A DNA stretch of 64,000 nt from Clostridia bacterium (GTDB lineage Bacteria; Bacillota; Clostridia; Christensenellales; Pumilibacteraceae), in NCBI GenBank assembly GCA_017623435.1, contig JAGAPD010000009.1, positions 1 to 64,000 on the forward strand. Reading direction: 5' to 3'. The translations under genes and the position numbers were made by a program. The notes under the pieces are model-generated. The model worked only from the letters and a program-made list of their open reading frames with translations. It did no database searches and was not told the origin of the DNA. Shown here one piece after another: positions 1 to 7,550 of this stretch (position 1 is the first letter of the stretch; every line of letters begins with the position of its first letter).

Positions 1-444
1 ATGAAAGCGCCGGAGTTTACGTTGCCTGATAAAAATGGGAAGTTGGTTTCGTTGTCCGATTTTCTCGGCAAGAAAGTGGTTTTGTATTTTTACCCGAAGG
101 ATAATACGCCTGGTTGTACAAGGCAGGCGTGTGCGTTTGCGCTCAAAAATAAGGAAATCGAAAACAAAAACGCGGTGGTTATCGGCATTAGCAAGGATAG
201 CGTTAATTCGCAGTTGAATTTTGCAACCAAGTATAATTTGCCCTTTGTATTGCTTTCGGATACCGAACTTTCGGCAATTCAAGCGTACGGCGTTTGGCAA
301 GAGAAAAAGCTGTACGGCAAAGTGAGTATGGGCGTTGTGCGAACGACGTTCTTAATTGACGAGCAGGGCATTATAAAAGCAGTTATGCCAAAAGTAAAAC
401 CCGACACCAACGCCGACGAAATTTTAGCGTTGTTAAGGGATTAA
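1..444 (+). CDS. bcp: Bcp-type thiol peroxidase (peroxiredoxin), possibly 5'-truncated by the window edge
   Basis: Thioredoxin-dependent peroxidase of the AhpC/TSA superfamily, Bcp (PrxQ) branch; it reduces hydroperoxides in the cytoplasm. The 147 residues contain KAPEFTLPD near the start, YFYPKDNTPGCT with the peroxidatic Cys39, and Cys44 five residues on, the position of the resolving Cys in atypical 2-Cys Bcp. A conserved Arg lies in the RTTFLIDEQG segment. Bcp proteins usually start a few residues earlier (consensus ..G.KAPEFTLPD), and the ATG sits exactly at base 1. The true start is therefore probably upstream of the window and the visible ATG may be internal. Family assignment is secure; the start is not. 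Confidence 0.9.
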   Translation: MKAPEFTLPDKNGKLVSLSDFLGKKVVLYFYPKDNTPGCTRQACAFALKNKEIENKNAVVIGISKDSVNSQLNFATKYNLPFVLLSDTELSAIQAYGVWQEKKLYGKVSMGVVRTTFLIDEQGIIKAVMPKVKPDTNADEILALLRD

Positions 445-491
445 AAACAAACAAATACTTGAAATTTTTTGAAGAAAGCAACTAAAAGTGA

Positions 492-520
492 TTGTAATAA
501 TTTAGTAAAAACATTATAAT
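492..520 (+). promoter_or_regulatory. Promoter for the XRE regulator
   Basis: TTGTAA at 492-497 and TATAAT at 515-520 are separated by 17 bp. Transcription would start about 527, roughly 50 nt ahead of the small HTH gene, which has its own GGAGG site at 564-568. Confidence 0.55.
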
Positions 521-576
521 AATATTGTAATTCATTTATCCATAGGTGGAGATTTTCATTATATGGAGGTCGAACA

Positions 577-801
577 ATGGATTACAAAGTACAACTGAAC
601 AAGAGAAAGACGGGCGAAAATATCTATTTTCTAATCGAGCAATCTAAATATACAAGGGAAGACGTTGCGGATTATCTTCAATTGGCTTCACCGAGAGTGA
701 TTTATGATTGGGAAAACGGCACTAAAATGCCTAGTACGGAAAATTTGTTTAATTTAGCAAAGCTTTTCAATGTTCAAATCGAAGACATCCTTGCAATATA
801 G
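577..801 (+). CDS. Small XRE/Cro-type helix-turn-helix DNA-binding protein
   Basis: A 74-residue protein that is essentially one HTH_3 (lambda repressor-like) domain. Helix 2-turn-helix 3 lies at about residues 27-50 (EDVADYLQLASPRVIYDWENG), followed by the usual STENLFNLAKLF helix. There is no dimerisation or sensor domain. The gene has a good GGAGG site 8 nt before its ATG and its own promoter. It lies upstream of a second promoter carrying a 9-bp palindrome (877-904), so it could regulate the downstream unknown protein and MATE exporter; that link is inferred from position only. Confidence 0.8.
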   Translation: MDYKVQLNKRKTGENIYFLIEQSKYTREDVADYLQLASPRVIYDWENGTKMPSTENLFNLAKLFNVQIEDILAI

Positions 802-861
802 GGTGTCTTTAATTTTTGTACTGACAGTACATTGTAATTTGCGGACGGGTATGCTATTATA

Positions 862-904
862 TTGACAAGACGGTTGCTTATGTGCTAAAATAGTAGCGCA
901 TAAG
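862..904 (+). promoter_or_regulatory. Promoter with palindromic operator-like element
   Basis: TTGACA at 862-867 and TAAAAT at 886-891, spacing 18 bp. A near-perfect inverted repeat, CTTATGTGC (877-885) and GCGCATAAG (896-904), brackets the -10 box and likely start site. It has nine paired positions, one being G/T. This placement suits a repressor operator. The adjacent XRE protein is the obvious candidate binder, by inference. Confidence 0.6.
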
Positions 905-920
905 AGTTGTTCGGATAGTA

Positions 921-971
921 ATGCTGAATATCTGCCTAAAATTGTTTTATTATTTCGATAATAAAAGGTGA
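921..971 (+). CDS. Possible 16-codon leader peptide (uORF)
   Basis: ATG at 921 opens a short frame, MLNICLKLFYYFDNKR, ending in TGA at 969-971. Only a weak GGAT-like site precedes it. It matters because it ends about 9 nt before segment 1 of the attenuator (980-987), so a ribosome at its stop codon would cover that segment. The last part overlaps a perfect hairpin (945-966), so the reading frame could be fortuitous. Confidence 0.3.
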   Translation: MLNICLKLFYYFDNKR

Positions 972-1047
972 GCGTGGCGAGTGTCTTATGTATTAAGCTT
1001 AATAATCAATTAGGCGGAAGACACTTTCTACGGAGAGTGTCTTTTTT
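945..1047 (+). promoter_or_regulatory. Transcription attenuator leader with alternative pairings
   Basis: Three elements lie between promoter and gene. (1) A perfect 9-bp hairpin, TTTTATTAT-TTCG-ATAATAAAA, at 945-966. (2) AGTGTCTT at 980-987, complementary to AAGACACT at 1018-1025. (3) AGACACTTTC (1019-1028), which also pairs with GAGAGTGTCT (1033-1042) around a TACG loop and is followed by six T: an intrinsic terminator. Segments 980-987 and 1033-1042 compete for the same partner, the layout of a classical attenuator. The inducer is unknown; a translation-arrest signal or a drug is possible, given the MATE exporter downstream. Confidence 0.6.
1019..1047 (+). terminator. Intrinsic terminator inside the leader
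   Basis: A 10-bp stem (one G/T pair) with a four-base loop is followed by TTTTTT. It lies between the promoter and the start codon, so it must be bypassed for expression of the two genes downstream. Confidence 0.7.
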
Positions 1048-1063
1048 ATTGTTAGGAGTGGTT

Positions 1064-2050
1064 ATGAAGAAAAGAAATGTGACAAAAAATAATTTGGCTC
1101 TGTATCGCAAATTAGAAGAAAGTTATAAGATGGATGATACAAGATATTATGGTTTGTTTTTATGTGGAAAAGATAAGAATGGACATAATATAATAAAAAT
1201 AGATCCTATTCGGTTTAGAAAGAAAGCACAAAGATTGACTAAAGAACAGCTAGATGTAATTAATAAAAGACAGACACATTATTTTATTCCCGCCAAATAC
1301 GATTACTATGATTATAACTGTAATATTTTTGTTCGCGAAATAGAAGAAGTTAAAAGGTATTGGAGAGAAGAATTTGTCATATTAATCGATGAAGCCGTTG
1401 AACGAGTAGAGAAACCAACAAAAGTTGATGTGTGTGATTATCATAATTTTATGTGTGGTATATCTGGACCGAATGGAGCTAACGCTTGGGTAAATTGGGA
1501 AAATATGATGCGTGAAAATGAATATAGACAGAAAAAGTTTATGACTTTGTGCAATCTTTATGCTCAATTTTTTCATTATATGGCGTCAAGGGTTGAAGCT
1601 ATAACGGTATATGTTTTGGCTCGAAATGGAAAAGATGTTAAAAAATTTAATAGAAATGCTTTATATGATTTTGCGGGTGCAACGGGGACGGCTAGGGATT
1701 TTGAACATCATAAATATCATGATAAATTATATTTAATTTGGCATTTTATTAAGCATAACAGTATGTCAACCTATGAAAATTTAAAATCGAATTATCCAGA
1801 AGTTTTAGTTGAAAATGAATTTAAGCAAGGACATATGGCTATGTCGTACTTAAAGTTTTCAAAAGAATTAGTGATTGAACTACTAGATGGGTGTGCCGAA
1901 TTTTTTAAAGAATACTGCGACTGTGTTTATGGTGAGAAGTACGATGAAGCGCAATGGAACTACGTTAAGTATTTTGAAAAGCCTGTTTATGACGAAATAG
2001 AAATGATAGAAAATCCTTTGGGCTTAACTGTCTTTGATGAAATGGATTAA
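1064..2050 (+). CDS. Uncharacterised protein of an AT-rich accessory patch
   Basis: I do not recognise this 328-residue protein. The ATG at 1064 is chosen over an in-frame GTG at 968: it follows TTAGGAGTGGTT, and the earlier stretch is occupied by the attenuator. The protein is soluble, charged and rich in Tyr/His/Asn, with predicted long helices. The C-terminal half (HHKYHDKLYLIWHFIKHN, then a helix ending ELLDGCAEFFKEYC) vaguely resembles HEPN-like helical domains, but a clear RxxxxH motif is not evident. Base composition is far AT-richer than the core genes, which suggests transfer. It lies 9 nt upstream of the MATE gene and is probably co-transcribed with it. Confidence 0.6.
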   Translation: MKKRNVTKNNLALYRKLEESYKMDDTRYYGLFLCGKDKNGHNIIKIDPIRFRKKAQRLTKEQLDVINKRQTHYFIPAKYDYYDYNCNIFVREIEEVKRYWREEFVILIDEAVERVEKPTKVDVCDYHNFMCGISGPNGANAWVNWENMMRENEYRQKKFMTLCNLYAQFFHYMASRVEAITVYVLARNGKDVKKFNRNALYDFAGATGTARDFEHHKYHDKLYLIWHFIKHNSMSTYENLKSNYPEVLVENEFKQGHMAMSYLKFSKELVIELLDGCAEFFKEYCDCVYGEKYDEAQWNYVKYFEKPVYDEIEMIENPLGLTVFDEMD

Positions 2051-2059
2051 GGAGATAAA

Positions 2060-3385
2060 ATGCTCACAAAAGTTAAAAAATCATTAAGTAAAATCAATTA
2101 TAAATTGTTTTTTGCGTTGTTGGTGCTGGGGTTAGTGCCGACAATTTATACGACGGTTCGGGTGTTCTTTTTAGGACAACTTCCCGGAGAATATTCGTTT
2201 TCGATTGCAGGGCAATTATCGTGGGTAAATCTTTTGTATGAGATTTTGAGCGAAGCAATCGTTTTACCGCTATTCTTCTTTATCGGGAAAGTTTTAACGG
2301 ATAAAAACGAGTTCGCGAACCGTATGCGGACGGGCTTGCTTGTATCCGTCGGCGCGTACACGGTGCTTTCCGTTATCATAATTGCGCTTGCAAAACCGCT
2401 ACTTTCTTTAATGGCAACGGATAAGGCGATTATCGACGCGTCGGCAACCTACATAAGAATAGAAAGCGTAGCAAGTATTTTCTCGCTTGCGTTCAACTTT
2501 ATCATGGTTGGTATGGTGACGCTCGGAAAAGAAAAGTACGTTTACGCGCTTACGGCGGTAAAACTCGTTTTGTGCTTGCTCGTAGATACGTTTATGGTTT
2601 CCACTTTGCCCGTGTCCTTAAATCTTGGCGTAAACGGGATTGCGTTCTCGAATATAATCGTCAGCGTAATTCTCGTTGCGACGGCGATTATCTTATTAAG
2701 CAAAGAGGGGATTACCCTTTTCAAGAAAGAAAAACTTTCTTTCGGTTGGATGAAAGATTTTGCGAAAGTCGGTGGAATATCGGGTTTGGAATCGTTCGTT
2801 AGAAATATTGCCTATATGCTTATGATTGCGCGTATGGTGAATATGGTAGGCGAGCAGGGCACGTATTGGGTGGCGAACAACTTTATTTGGGGTTGGTTAT
2901 TGCTTCCCGTATTGCAACTTGGCGAGCTTATTAAGCGGGAAACGGCGACGGATGAAAACGCCGTTAAAAACAATTCGCTTGGATATTTCGTTATTACGTT
3001 GGCGATTTGCGTTTTGTGGTGTGTAAGTATTCCGCTTTGGAAACCGTTTATGGAGCACGTTTTGAATTTTAGCGACGTGGATAAACTGTTTGAACTCGTT
3101 ATGGTATTGCTCGGGTTTTATATGCTTTACGCGTTCCAAAACGTGTTTGATTCCACGTTCTACGGGCTCGGTAAGACCAACTATATGTTGTTTGAATCGG
3201 TGGTGACGAATACGCTTTATTATGGAACTGCGTTCATCCTTTATCTCTGCGGAGCGTGGCAACCAACTCTTATAGGAATAGCGTTATTGTTTGGTATCGG
3301 CAATGCGTTTGATGCTATCGTATCGCTCGTGGCGTACGCGTTCTTGCTCAAAAAGAAGAAAATCAATATTTTAGACGTTAAATAA
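2060..3385 (+). CDS. MATE-family efflux transporter
   Basis: A 441-residue polytopic membrane protein with about twelve hydrophobic segments in two halves, the layout of MATE (MatE/NorM/DinF-like) exporters, which expel cationic drugs or metabolites in exchange for Na+ or H+. Typical features are the early LVLGLVPTIYTTVRVFF segment and the second-half FAKVGGISGLESFVRNIAYML repeat of the pseudo-symmetric fold. The ATG follows GGAGATAAA and comes 9 nt after the unknown gene, so both depend on the attenuated promoter at 862. Composition is closer to the core genome than that of its upstream partner. Substrate unknown. Confidence 0.85.
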   Translation: MLTKVKKSLSKINYKLFFALLVLGLVPTIYTTVRVFFLGQLPGEYSFSIAGQLSWVNLLYEILSEAIVLPLFFFIGKVLTDKNEFANRMRTGLLVSVGAYTVLSVIIIALAKPLLSLMATDKAIIDASATYIRIESVASIFSLAFNFIMVGMVTLGKEKYVYALTAVKLVLCLLVDTFMVSTLPVSLNLGVNGIAFSNIIVSVILVATAIILLSKEGITLFKKEKLSFGWMKDFAKVGGISGLESFVRNIAYMLMIARMVNMVGEQGTYWVANNFIWGWLLLPVLQLGELIKRETATDENAVKNNSLGYFVITLAICVLWCVSIPLWKPFMEHVLNFSDVDKLFELVMVLLGFYMLYAFQNVFDSTFYGLGKTNYMLFESVVTNTLYYGTAFILYLCGAWQPTLIGIALLFGIGNAFDAIVSLVAYAFLLKKKKINILDVK

Positions 3386-3458
3386 ATCTTTACTTTAAAA
3401 CTAAAAACCTAAAGTTTTTGCTTTTGGCTAAATTAGCTTTTAAAAGTAAAGATTTTTG
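3385..3458 (+). terminator. Terminator after the MATE gene
   Basis: Long AT-rich inverted repeat: AAATCTTTACTTT near 3385-3397 pairs with AAAGTAAAGATTT at 3443-3455, followed by a T-rich run. The loop contains a further small AAAACTAAAAAC/GTTTTTG stem. Confidence 0.65.
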
Positions 3459-3482
3459 TTTTTAAAGTAATCCTCAAAATAA

Positions 3483-3511
3483 TTGAAAAAAATAATAAAA
3501 AGAGGTATAAT
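3483..3511 (+). promoter_or_regulatory. Promoter for the NifX-like/CoADR/TauE genes
   Basis: TTGAAA at 3483-3488 and TATAAT at 3506-3511 with 17-bp spacing. The first gene starts 30 nt downstream, after an AAAGGAG site. Confidence 0.65.
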
Positions 3512-3541
3512 ATATTTATTAGAGAAAAAGGAGATTATATT

Positions 3542-3949
3542 ATGAAAATTGCAGTGACTTATGATAATGAACGAATTTTTCAACATTTTGGTCATACCGA
3601 ACAGTTTAAGATTTACGATATAGAAAACGATAAAATAATTTCAAAAACCGTTATTGGGACTAACGGTCAAGGTCACGGCGCGTTATCAAGCTTTTTAAGC
3701 GAACGCGACGTTGACGTTCTTATTTGTGGTGGAATAGGTGGTGGCGCTATAAACGCGCTTAACGAACTGGGCATTAAATTATTCGGTGGCGTTAGTGGCG
3801 ATTGCGACGAAGCGGTACAGGCTTTTTTAAATAATGAGCTTGCCTTTAATCCGAACGTAAGATGCTCTCATCACGATCACGAGCATGGTAATGGAGAACA
3901 TACTTGTGGCGAACACGGTTGCGGAAAAGGAAGCTGTCGTCACGACTAA
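3542..3949 (+). CDS. NifX/NifB-C-terminal-like (dinitrogenase cofactor family) protein with His/Cys-rich tail
   Basis: 135 residues of the NifX/NafY/NifB-C fold: start MKIAVTYDNERIFQHFGHTEQF, then a glycine-rich loop CGGIGGGAINAL and LFGGVSGDCDEAV. In nitrogen fixers such domains carry Fe-Mo cofactor precursors. Stand-alone copies like this are common in anaerobes without nitrogenase and probably bind an Fe-S or metal cluster. The last 30 residues are a metal-binding tail rich in His and Cys (SHHDHEHGN, HTCGEHGCGKGSC). The gene ends 25 nt before the CoA-disulfide reductase start, consistent with co-transcription. The exact role is not known. Confidence 0.8.
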   Translation: MKIAVTYDNERIFQHFGHTEQFKIYDIENDKIISKTVIGTNGQGHGALSSFLSERDVDVLICGGIGGGAINALNELGIKLFGGVSGDCDEAVQAFLNNELAFNPNVRCSHHDHEHGNGEHTCGEHGCGKGSCRHD

Positions 3950-3974
3950 AAAACGACTTTTATTGGAGGGAAAA

Positions 3975-5663
3975 ATGAAAATCGTAATCGTAGGTGGAGT
4001 GGCAGGCGGTGCAACTGCGGCTGCAAGAATAAGAAGATTAGACGAGCGTGCGGAAATAGTTATTTTTGAGCGGTCGGGCTACGTTTCCTACGCGAACTGT
4101 GGTTTGCCCTATTATGTCGGTGGCGTTATCGAGGACAAACGGGATTTGACCTTGCAAACGCCAGAAGGCTTTTATCGCCGTTTTAAAATCGTAGCAAAAG
4201 TCAATCACGAAGTCACCGATATCGATACGCAAAACAAAACCGTTTCGGTAACCGATCTAAAAACGGGAACGAGCTTTACGGAAAGTTACGATAAGCTGAT
4301 TTTATCGCCTGGTGCAAAGCCGATTTTGCCTGATTTTTATACCGAAAGTGAAAGAGTATTCACGCTTCGCACCGTTGAGGATACTCTTAAAATTCGTGCG
4401 TTTATAGAGCAAAAGCAACCAAAAACGGCAGTCGTTATCGGCGGTGGATTTATCGGGCTGGAAACGGCGGAAAATTTAGTCAAGCTTGGAATTGAAACGA
4501 CGGTTATTCAGCGTGACAACCATCTTTTGCCCACGGTTGACTGTGATACGGCGTCCTTTATTCACGCTAATTTTCGCTATCACGGCGTACGAATTTTACT
4601 CAACGCCAACACGGAAAAATTGACGGTAGAGGGCGAACGAGTATTGCTTGAACTCGCGGACGGAAGCAAGCTTAACGCGGACGCGGTAGTGGTTTCCGTT
4701 GGCGTAACACCCGAAAACGACCTTGCGAAAAAAGCAGGGTTGGAGCTCGGCGTAAAGGGCGCGATTAAGGTTAACGCAAAAATGCAAACTTCGCTACCCG
4801 ATATTTACGCGGTGGGCGACGCGGTGCAGGTAAAGCATTTTATCACCGAGCAAGATTCGGTTATTTCCTTGGCAGGACCGGCTAATAAGCAGGGACGTAT
4901 CGCGGCGGATAATATTTGCGGATTGAACAGCGAATATAAAGGCTCGCAGGGCTCGTCCGTGATTAAACTGTTCGATATGACGGTAGCTACGACGGGATTG
5001 AATGAACGGCAAGCAAAGGCGAGCGGTTACGAATACGAAAAGGTGATTTTAACGCAAAATTCGCATGCAGGATACTATCCGAACGCAACGGCAATGACCG
5101 TAAAACTCCTGTTTGAAAAGGGAACTTATAAGATATTGGGCGCGCAAATCGTTGGTTACGACGGCGTAGACAAACGCATTGACGTTATTGCAACGGCAAT
5201 TCGGGCAGGAATGCGCGCTGACGAATTAAAGGATTTAGACCTTGCGTACGCGCCTCCGTATTCGTCGGCAAAAGACCCCGTAAATATGGTGGGATTCGTT
5301 GCGGACAATATCAAAAACGGTGTTGTAAAGCAGTTTTATTATGAGGAAATCCCTGCGTTAAGAGAAAGAAAGGACGTGATTTTGCTTGATACGCGCACGC
5401 CGTTTGAATATATGCGTGGGGCAGCGGACGGATTTATTAATATTCCGCTGGACGATTTAAGAGAGCGTTTAGGCGAGTTGGACAAGGATAAAAAAATCTA
5501 CGTAATGTGCCAAAGCGGATTGCGTAGCTATTTGGCAACGCGAATTTTGGTTCAAAACGGCTTTGACGCGTATAACTTCGCAGGTGGGTTCAGATTGTAC
5601 GGCAGTATCAAAAACGAAGAGTTTTTATCCAAGCAATGCTATTCGTGCGGTATGGAAAAGTGA
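3975..5663 (+). CDS. CoA-disulfide reductase with C-terminal rhodanese domain (FAD-dependent)
   Basis: 562-residue pyridine nucleotide-disulfide oxidoreductase of the CoADR-RHD / NADH-dependent persulfide reductase group. Start chosen at the ATG after TTGGAGGGAAAA, where the Rossmann motif MKIVIVGGVAGGATAAARIR begins; a longer in-frame extension overlaps the previous gene and is unlikely. Visible features: FAD-binding motif at residues 4-14, single redox Cys42 in SYANCGLPYY, NAD(P)-binding GGGFIGLETAENL, the YAVGDAVQV flavin motif, a dimerisation domain, and a rhodanese domain whose active Cys512 lies in MCQSGLRS. A C-terminal CYSCG is an extra dithiol. It reduces CoA disulfide, CoA persulfide or sulfur with NAD(P)H. 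The neighbouring TauE exporter fits sulfur handling. Confidence 0.9.
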   Translation: MKIVIVGGVAGGATAAARIRRLDERAEIVIFERSGYVSYANCGLPYYVGGVIEDKRDLTLQTPEGFYRRFKIVAKVNHEVTDIDTQNKTVSVTDLKTGTSFTESYDKLILSPGAKPILPDFYTESERVFTLRTVEDTLKIRAFIEQKQPKTAVVIGGGFIGLETAENLVKLGIETTVIQRDNHLLPTVDCDTASFIHANFRYHGVRILLNANTEKLTVEGERVLLELADGSKLNADAVVVSVGVTPENDLAKKAGLELGVKGAIKVNAKMQTSLPDIYAVGDAVQVKHFITEQDSVISLAGPANKQGRIAADNICGLNSEYKGSQGSSVIKLFDMTVATTGLNERQAKASGYEYEKVILTQNSHAGYYPNATAMTVKLLFEKGTYKILGAQIVGYDGVDKRIDVIATAIRAGMRADELKDLDLAYAPPYSSAKDPVNMVGFVADNIKNGVVKQFYYEEIPALRERKDVILLDTRTPFEYMRGAADGFINIPLDDLRERLGELDKDKKIYVMCQSGLRSYLATRILVQNGFDAYNFAGGFRLYGSIKNEEFLSKQCYSCGMEK

Positions 5664-5710
5664 TTGAACCGTTAGTTATTGAATAACGAATTCCGATTTA
5701 AGGAAATATT

Positions 5711-6490
5711 ATGGAAGAAGTTTTAATTAAAATACTCGTATGCTTTATCGCGGGCGCTGGGGCAGGCATTGGAACGGGCTTTGCAGGAATGAGCGCCGCC
5801 GCGGTTATAGGGCCTATGCTAATGACTTTTTTGGGCGTTCCAGCCTACGAGGCGGTAGGAATAGGGCTAATTAGCGACGTTTTGGCAAGCTTTGTCAGCG
5901 CGTATACCTATAAGAAAAGCGGAAATTTAGACGTTAAAAATAGCTTGCCGTTGCTCGTAAGCGTGCTTATCGTAACGATGATAGGAAGCTTCGTGGCAAG
6001 CTTTTTGCCCGAGCAGGCTATGGGTGGGACGATGCAGATAGCGTTGATTATTATCGGTCTGCGTTTTCTTTTGAAGCCCGTCAACAAAACGAGAGAGCAG
6101 TTGGAGGAAAGCTCCCCTAAAGCTAGATTGATTAAGGCAATCGTCGGCGGTATATTCGTAGGCTTTATATGCGGTTTCGTAGGCGCTGGAGGGGGAATGA
6201 TGCTGTTGCTCGTTTTAACCTCTTTTCTCGGTTATCCTATGCATTTGGCGGTGGGCACGAGCGTATTTATTATGGCGTTTACGGCACTTACGGGAGGGGT
6301 TAGCCATTTTATAATCGGAGGCGTCCCTGATATTCTTTGTCTTGTGCTTTGCGTCGCGTTTACCTTGCTTTGGGCGAGGATCGCGTCAAAAATTGCAAAT
6401 AAAGCGAACGCAAAAACCTTAAATCGCGTCGTAGGTATCGTTATGATCGTTACCAGTATAGTGATTTTGGTTGTGAATTATCTTTTGTGA
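5711..6490 (+). CDS. TauE/SafE-family (sulfite/organosulfonate exporter) membrane protein
   Basis: 259-residue integral membrane protein with about eight hydrophobic segments and the internal duplication typical of the TauE/SafE (DUF81) family. The Gly-rich repeats GAGAGIGTGFAGMSAAAVIGP (N-terminal half) and GFVGAGGGMMLLLVLTSFLG (C-terminal half) mark the two halves. Family members export sulfite, sulfoacetate or related anions. It lies 47 nt after the CoA-disulfide reductase on the same strand, so disposal of sulfite or another sulfur product of that enzyme is plausible but inferred. Start supported by AAGGAAATATT. Confidence 0.85.
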   Translation: MEEVLIKILVCFIAGAGAGIGTGFAGMSAAAVIGPMLMTFLGVPAYEAVGIGLISDVLASFVSAYTYKKSGNLDVKNSLPLLVSVLIVTMIGSFVASFLPEQAMGGTMQIALIIIGLRFLLKPVNKTREQLEESSPKARLIKAIVGGIFVGFICGFVGAGGGMMLLLVLTSFLGYPMHLAVGTSVFIMAFTALTGGVSHFIIGGVPDILCLVLCVAFTLLWARIASKIANKANAKTLNRVVGIVMIVTSIVILVVNYLL

Positions 6491-6577
6491 TAGAGCGCGG
6501 ATAGCCGTGCAATTGACGTCTTTTTCGTTATATCTAAGACGGGATTTTAGACGATATAAAAATTGAATCAAAGAACG

Positions 6578-6606
6578 AAACGGCGTACCACGTGGTATAC
6601 CGTTTT
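6578..6606 (+). terminator. Intrinsic terminator (ACCACGTGGT-core type)
   Basis: AAACGG.GTACCA/CGTGGTATACCGTTTT: a long stem with the palindromic core GTACCACGTGGTA, then a T run. It ends the sulfur gene group. The same core recurs in several terminators of this window. Confidence 0.65.
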
Positions 6607-6650
6607 GCAAAAAATACCGTATAATTTTTGATTAAAACAAGGAGAAAAAG

Positions 6651-7496
6651 ATGAAAGTAGTTTATTTGGGTACGGCTGCGGCAGAAGGAATTCCGGGGAT
6701 GTTTTGCGCTTGCGAAACGTGTAGACGCGCTATGGAAAGGGGTGGACGAAATATAATGACGCGTTCGCAAATGCTTGTTAATGACGATCTTTTAGTGGAC
6801 TTTTCTGGCGATACTTATCAACACTTTTTGAAGATGAGAAAAACGCTGGTGGATATCGAGCATATCCTCATCACGCACGCGCACACCGATCATTTTACTT
6901 TCGAGGAGTTTTTCTGCAGATTTGAGGGTATAGGTCACGGCGTAAAGGTGGAAAAGCTGAAGATGTATATGAGTAAGGTCGCGTACGAGATAATGATGCG
7001 CTGTATTACGGCGAGAAATACGGATATGAAAGCTTTGGAAAAGCGTTACGAGTTCGTTATCGTTGAACCGTACACCACGATTAAAGTGGGTGACTATACC
7101 GTACACGTGCTTCCCGGTCGTCACGCGTCCGAAAACGAGGCGGTTTTGTACGTTATCGAAAAGGAGGGCAGAACGCTTTTCTACGGAAACGACACGGGAA
7201 TTTTCAGCGAGGATATTGACGATTATCTTGTCAAGCAGGGCGTAAAAATCAATCTTCTTTCGCTTGACTGTACGAATTGTGACAAGGTGTATAATTACTA
7301 CGCGCACATGAATATGGCGGAGGGCAGGAGCATTGCAGATAGATTCAAAAAGAAAGGACTTCTTGCCGACGACGTACAGCTTTACTATACGCATTTTTCG
7401 CATAATCCGGGCTATATTTACGACGATTTAGTGGAAATCGCTAAGGATAAATACGGCTTTAACGTGACCTACGACGGACTTGTTTTGGAGGTGTAA
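6651..7496 (+). CDS. MBL-fold metallo-hydrolase (PhnP/lactamase_B-like)
   Basis: 281-residue metallo-beta-lactamase-fold hydrolase. The signature HAHTDH (residues 76-81) and later GRHASENE and YTHFSHNPG His residues supply the two-metal site. An N-terminal CACETC motif (19-24) recalls the zinc-binding Cys of PhnP-like phosphodiesterases, which cleave cyclic phosphates, but the protein lacks enough specific signatures to fix the substrate. No signal peptide is seen, so it should be cytoplasmic. ATG follows AAGGAGAAAAAG. A TATAAT lies at 6616-6621 just downstream of the terminator. The gene is followed 54 nt later by a sialidase, possibly co-transcribed. Confidence 0.8.
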   Translation: MKVVYLGTAAAEGIPGMFCACETCRRAMERGGRNIMTRSQMLVNDDLLVDFSGDTYQHFLKMRKTLVDIEHILITHAHTDHFTFEEFFCRFEGIGHGVKVEKLKMYMSKVAYEIMMRCITARNTDMKALEKRYEFVIVEPYTTIKVGDYTVHVLPGRHASENEAVLYVIEKEGRTLFYGNDTGIFSEDIDDYLVKQGVKINLLSLDCTNCDKVYNYYAHMNMAEGRSIADRFKKKGLLADDVQLYYTHFSHNPGYIYDDLVEIAKDKYGFNVTYDGLVLEV

Positions 7497-7550
7497 TCGT
7501 CGCGATTTGGGCGTAACGTATAGCCGAATTTGTGACGAATAGGAGGGTGT

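Noticed and set aside
968..1063. GTG-started N-terminal extension of the unknown protein
   Set aside because: It would translate through the attenuator and terminator; the ATG at 1064 has a proper AGGAG site.
3542..6490. Nitrogen-fixation locus suggested by the NifX-like gene
   Set aside because: No nifHDK, nifE or nifN genes are present; stand-alone NifX-like proteins are common in non-fixing anaerobes, and the neighbours concern sulfur and redox.
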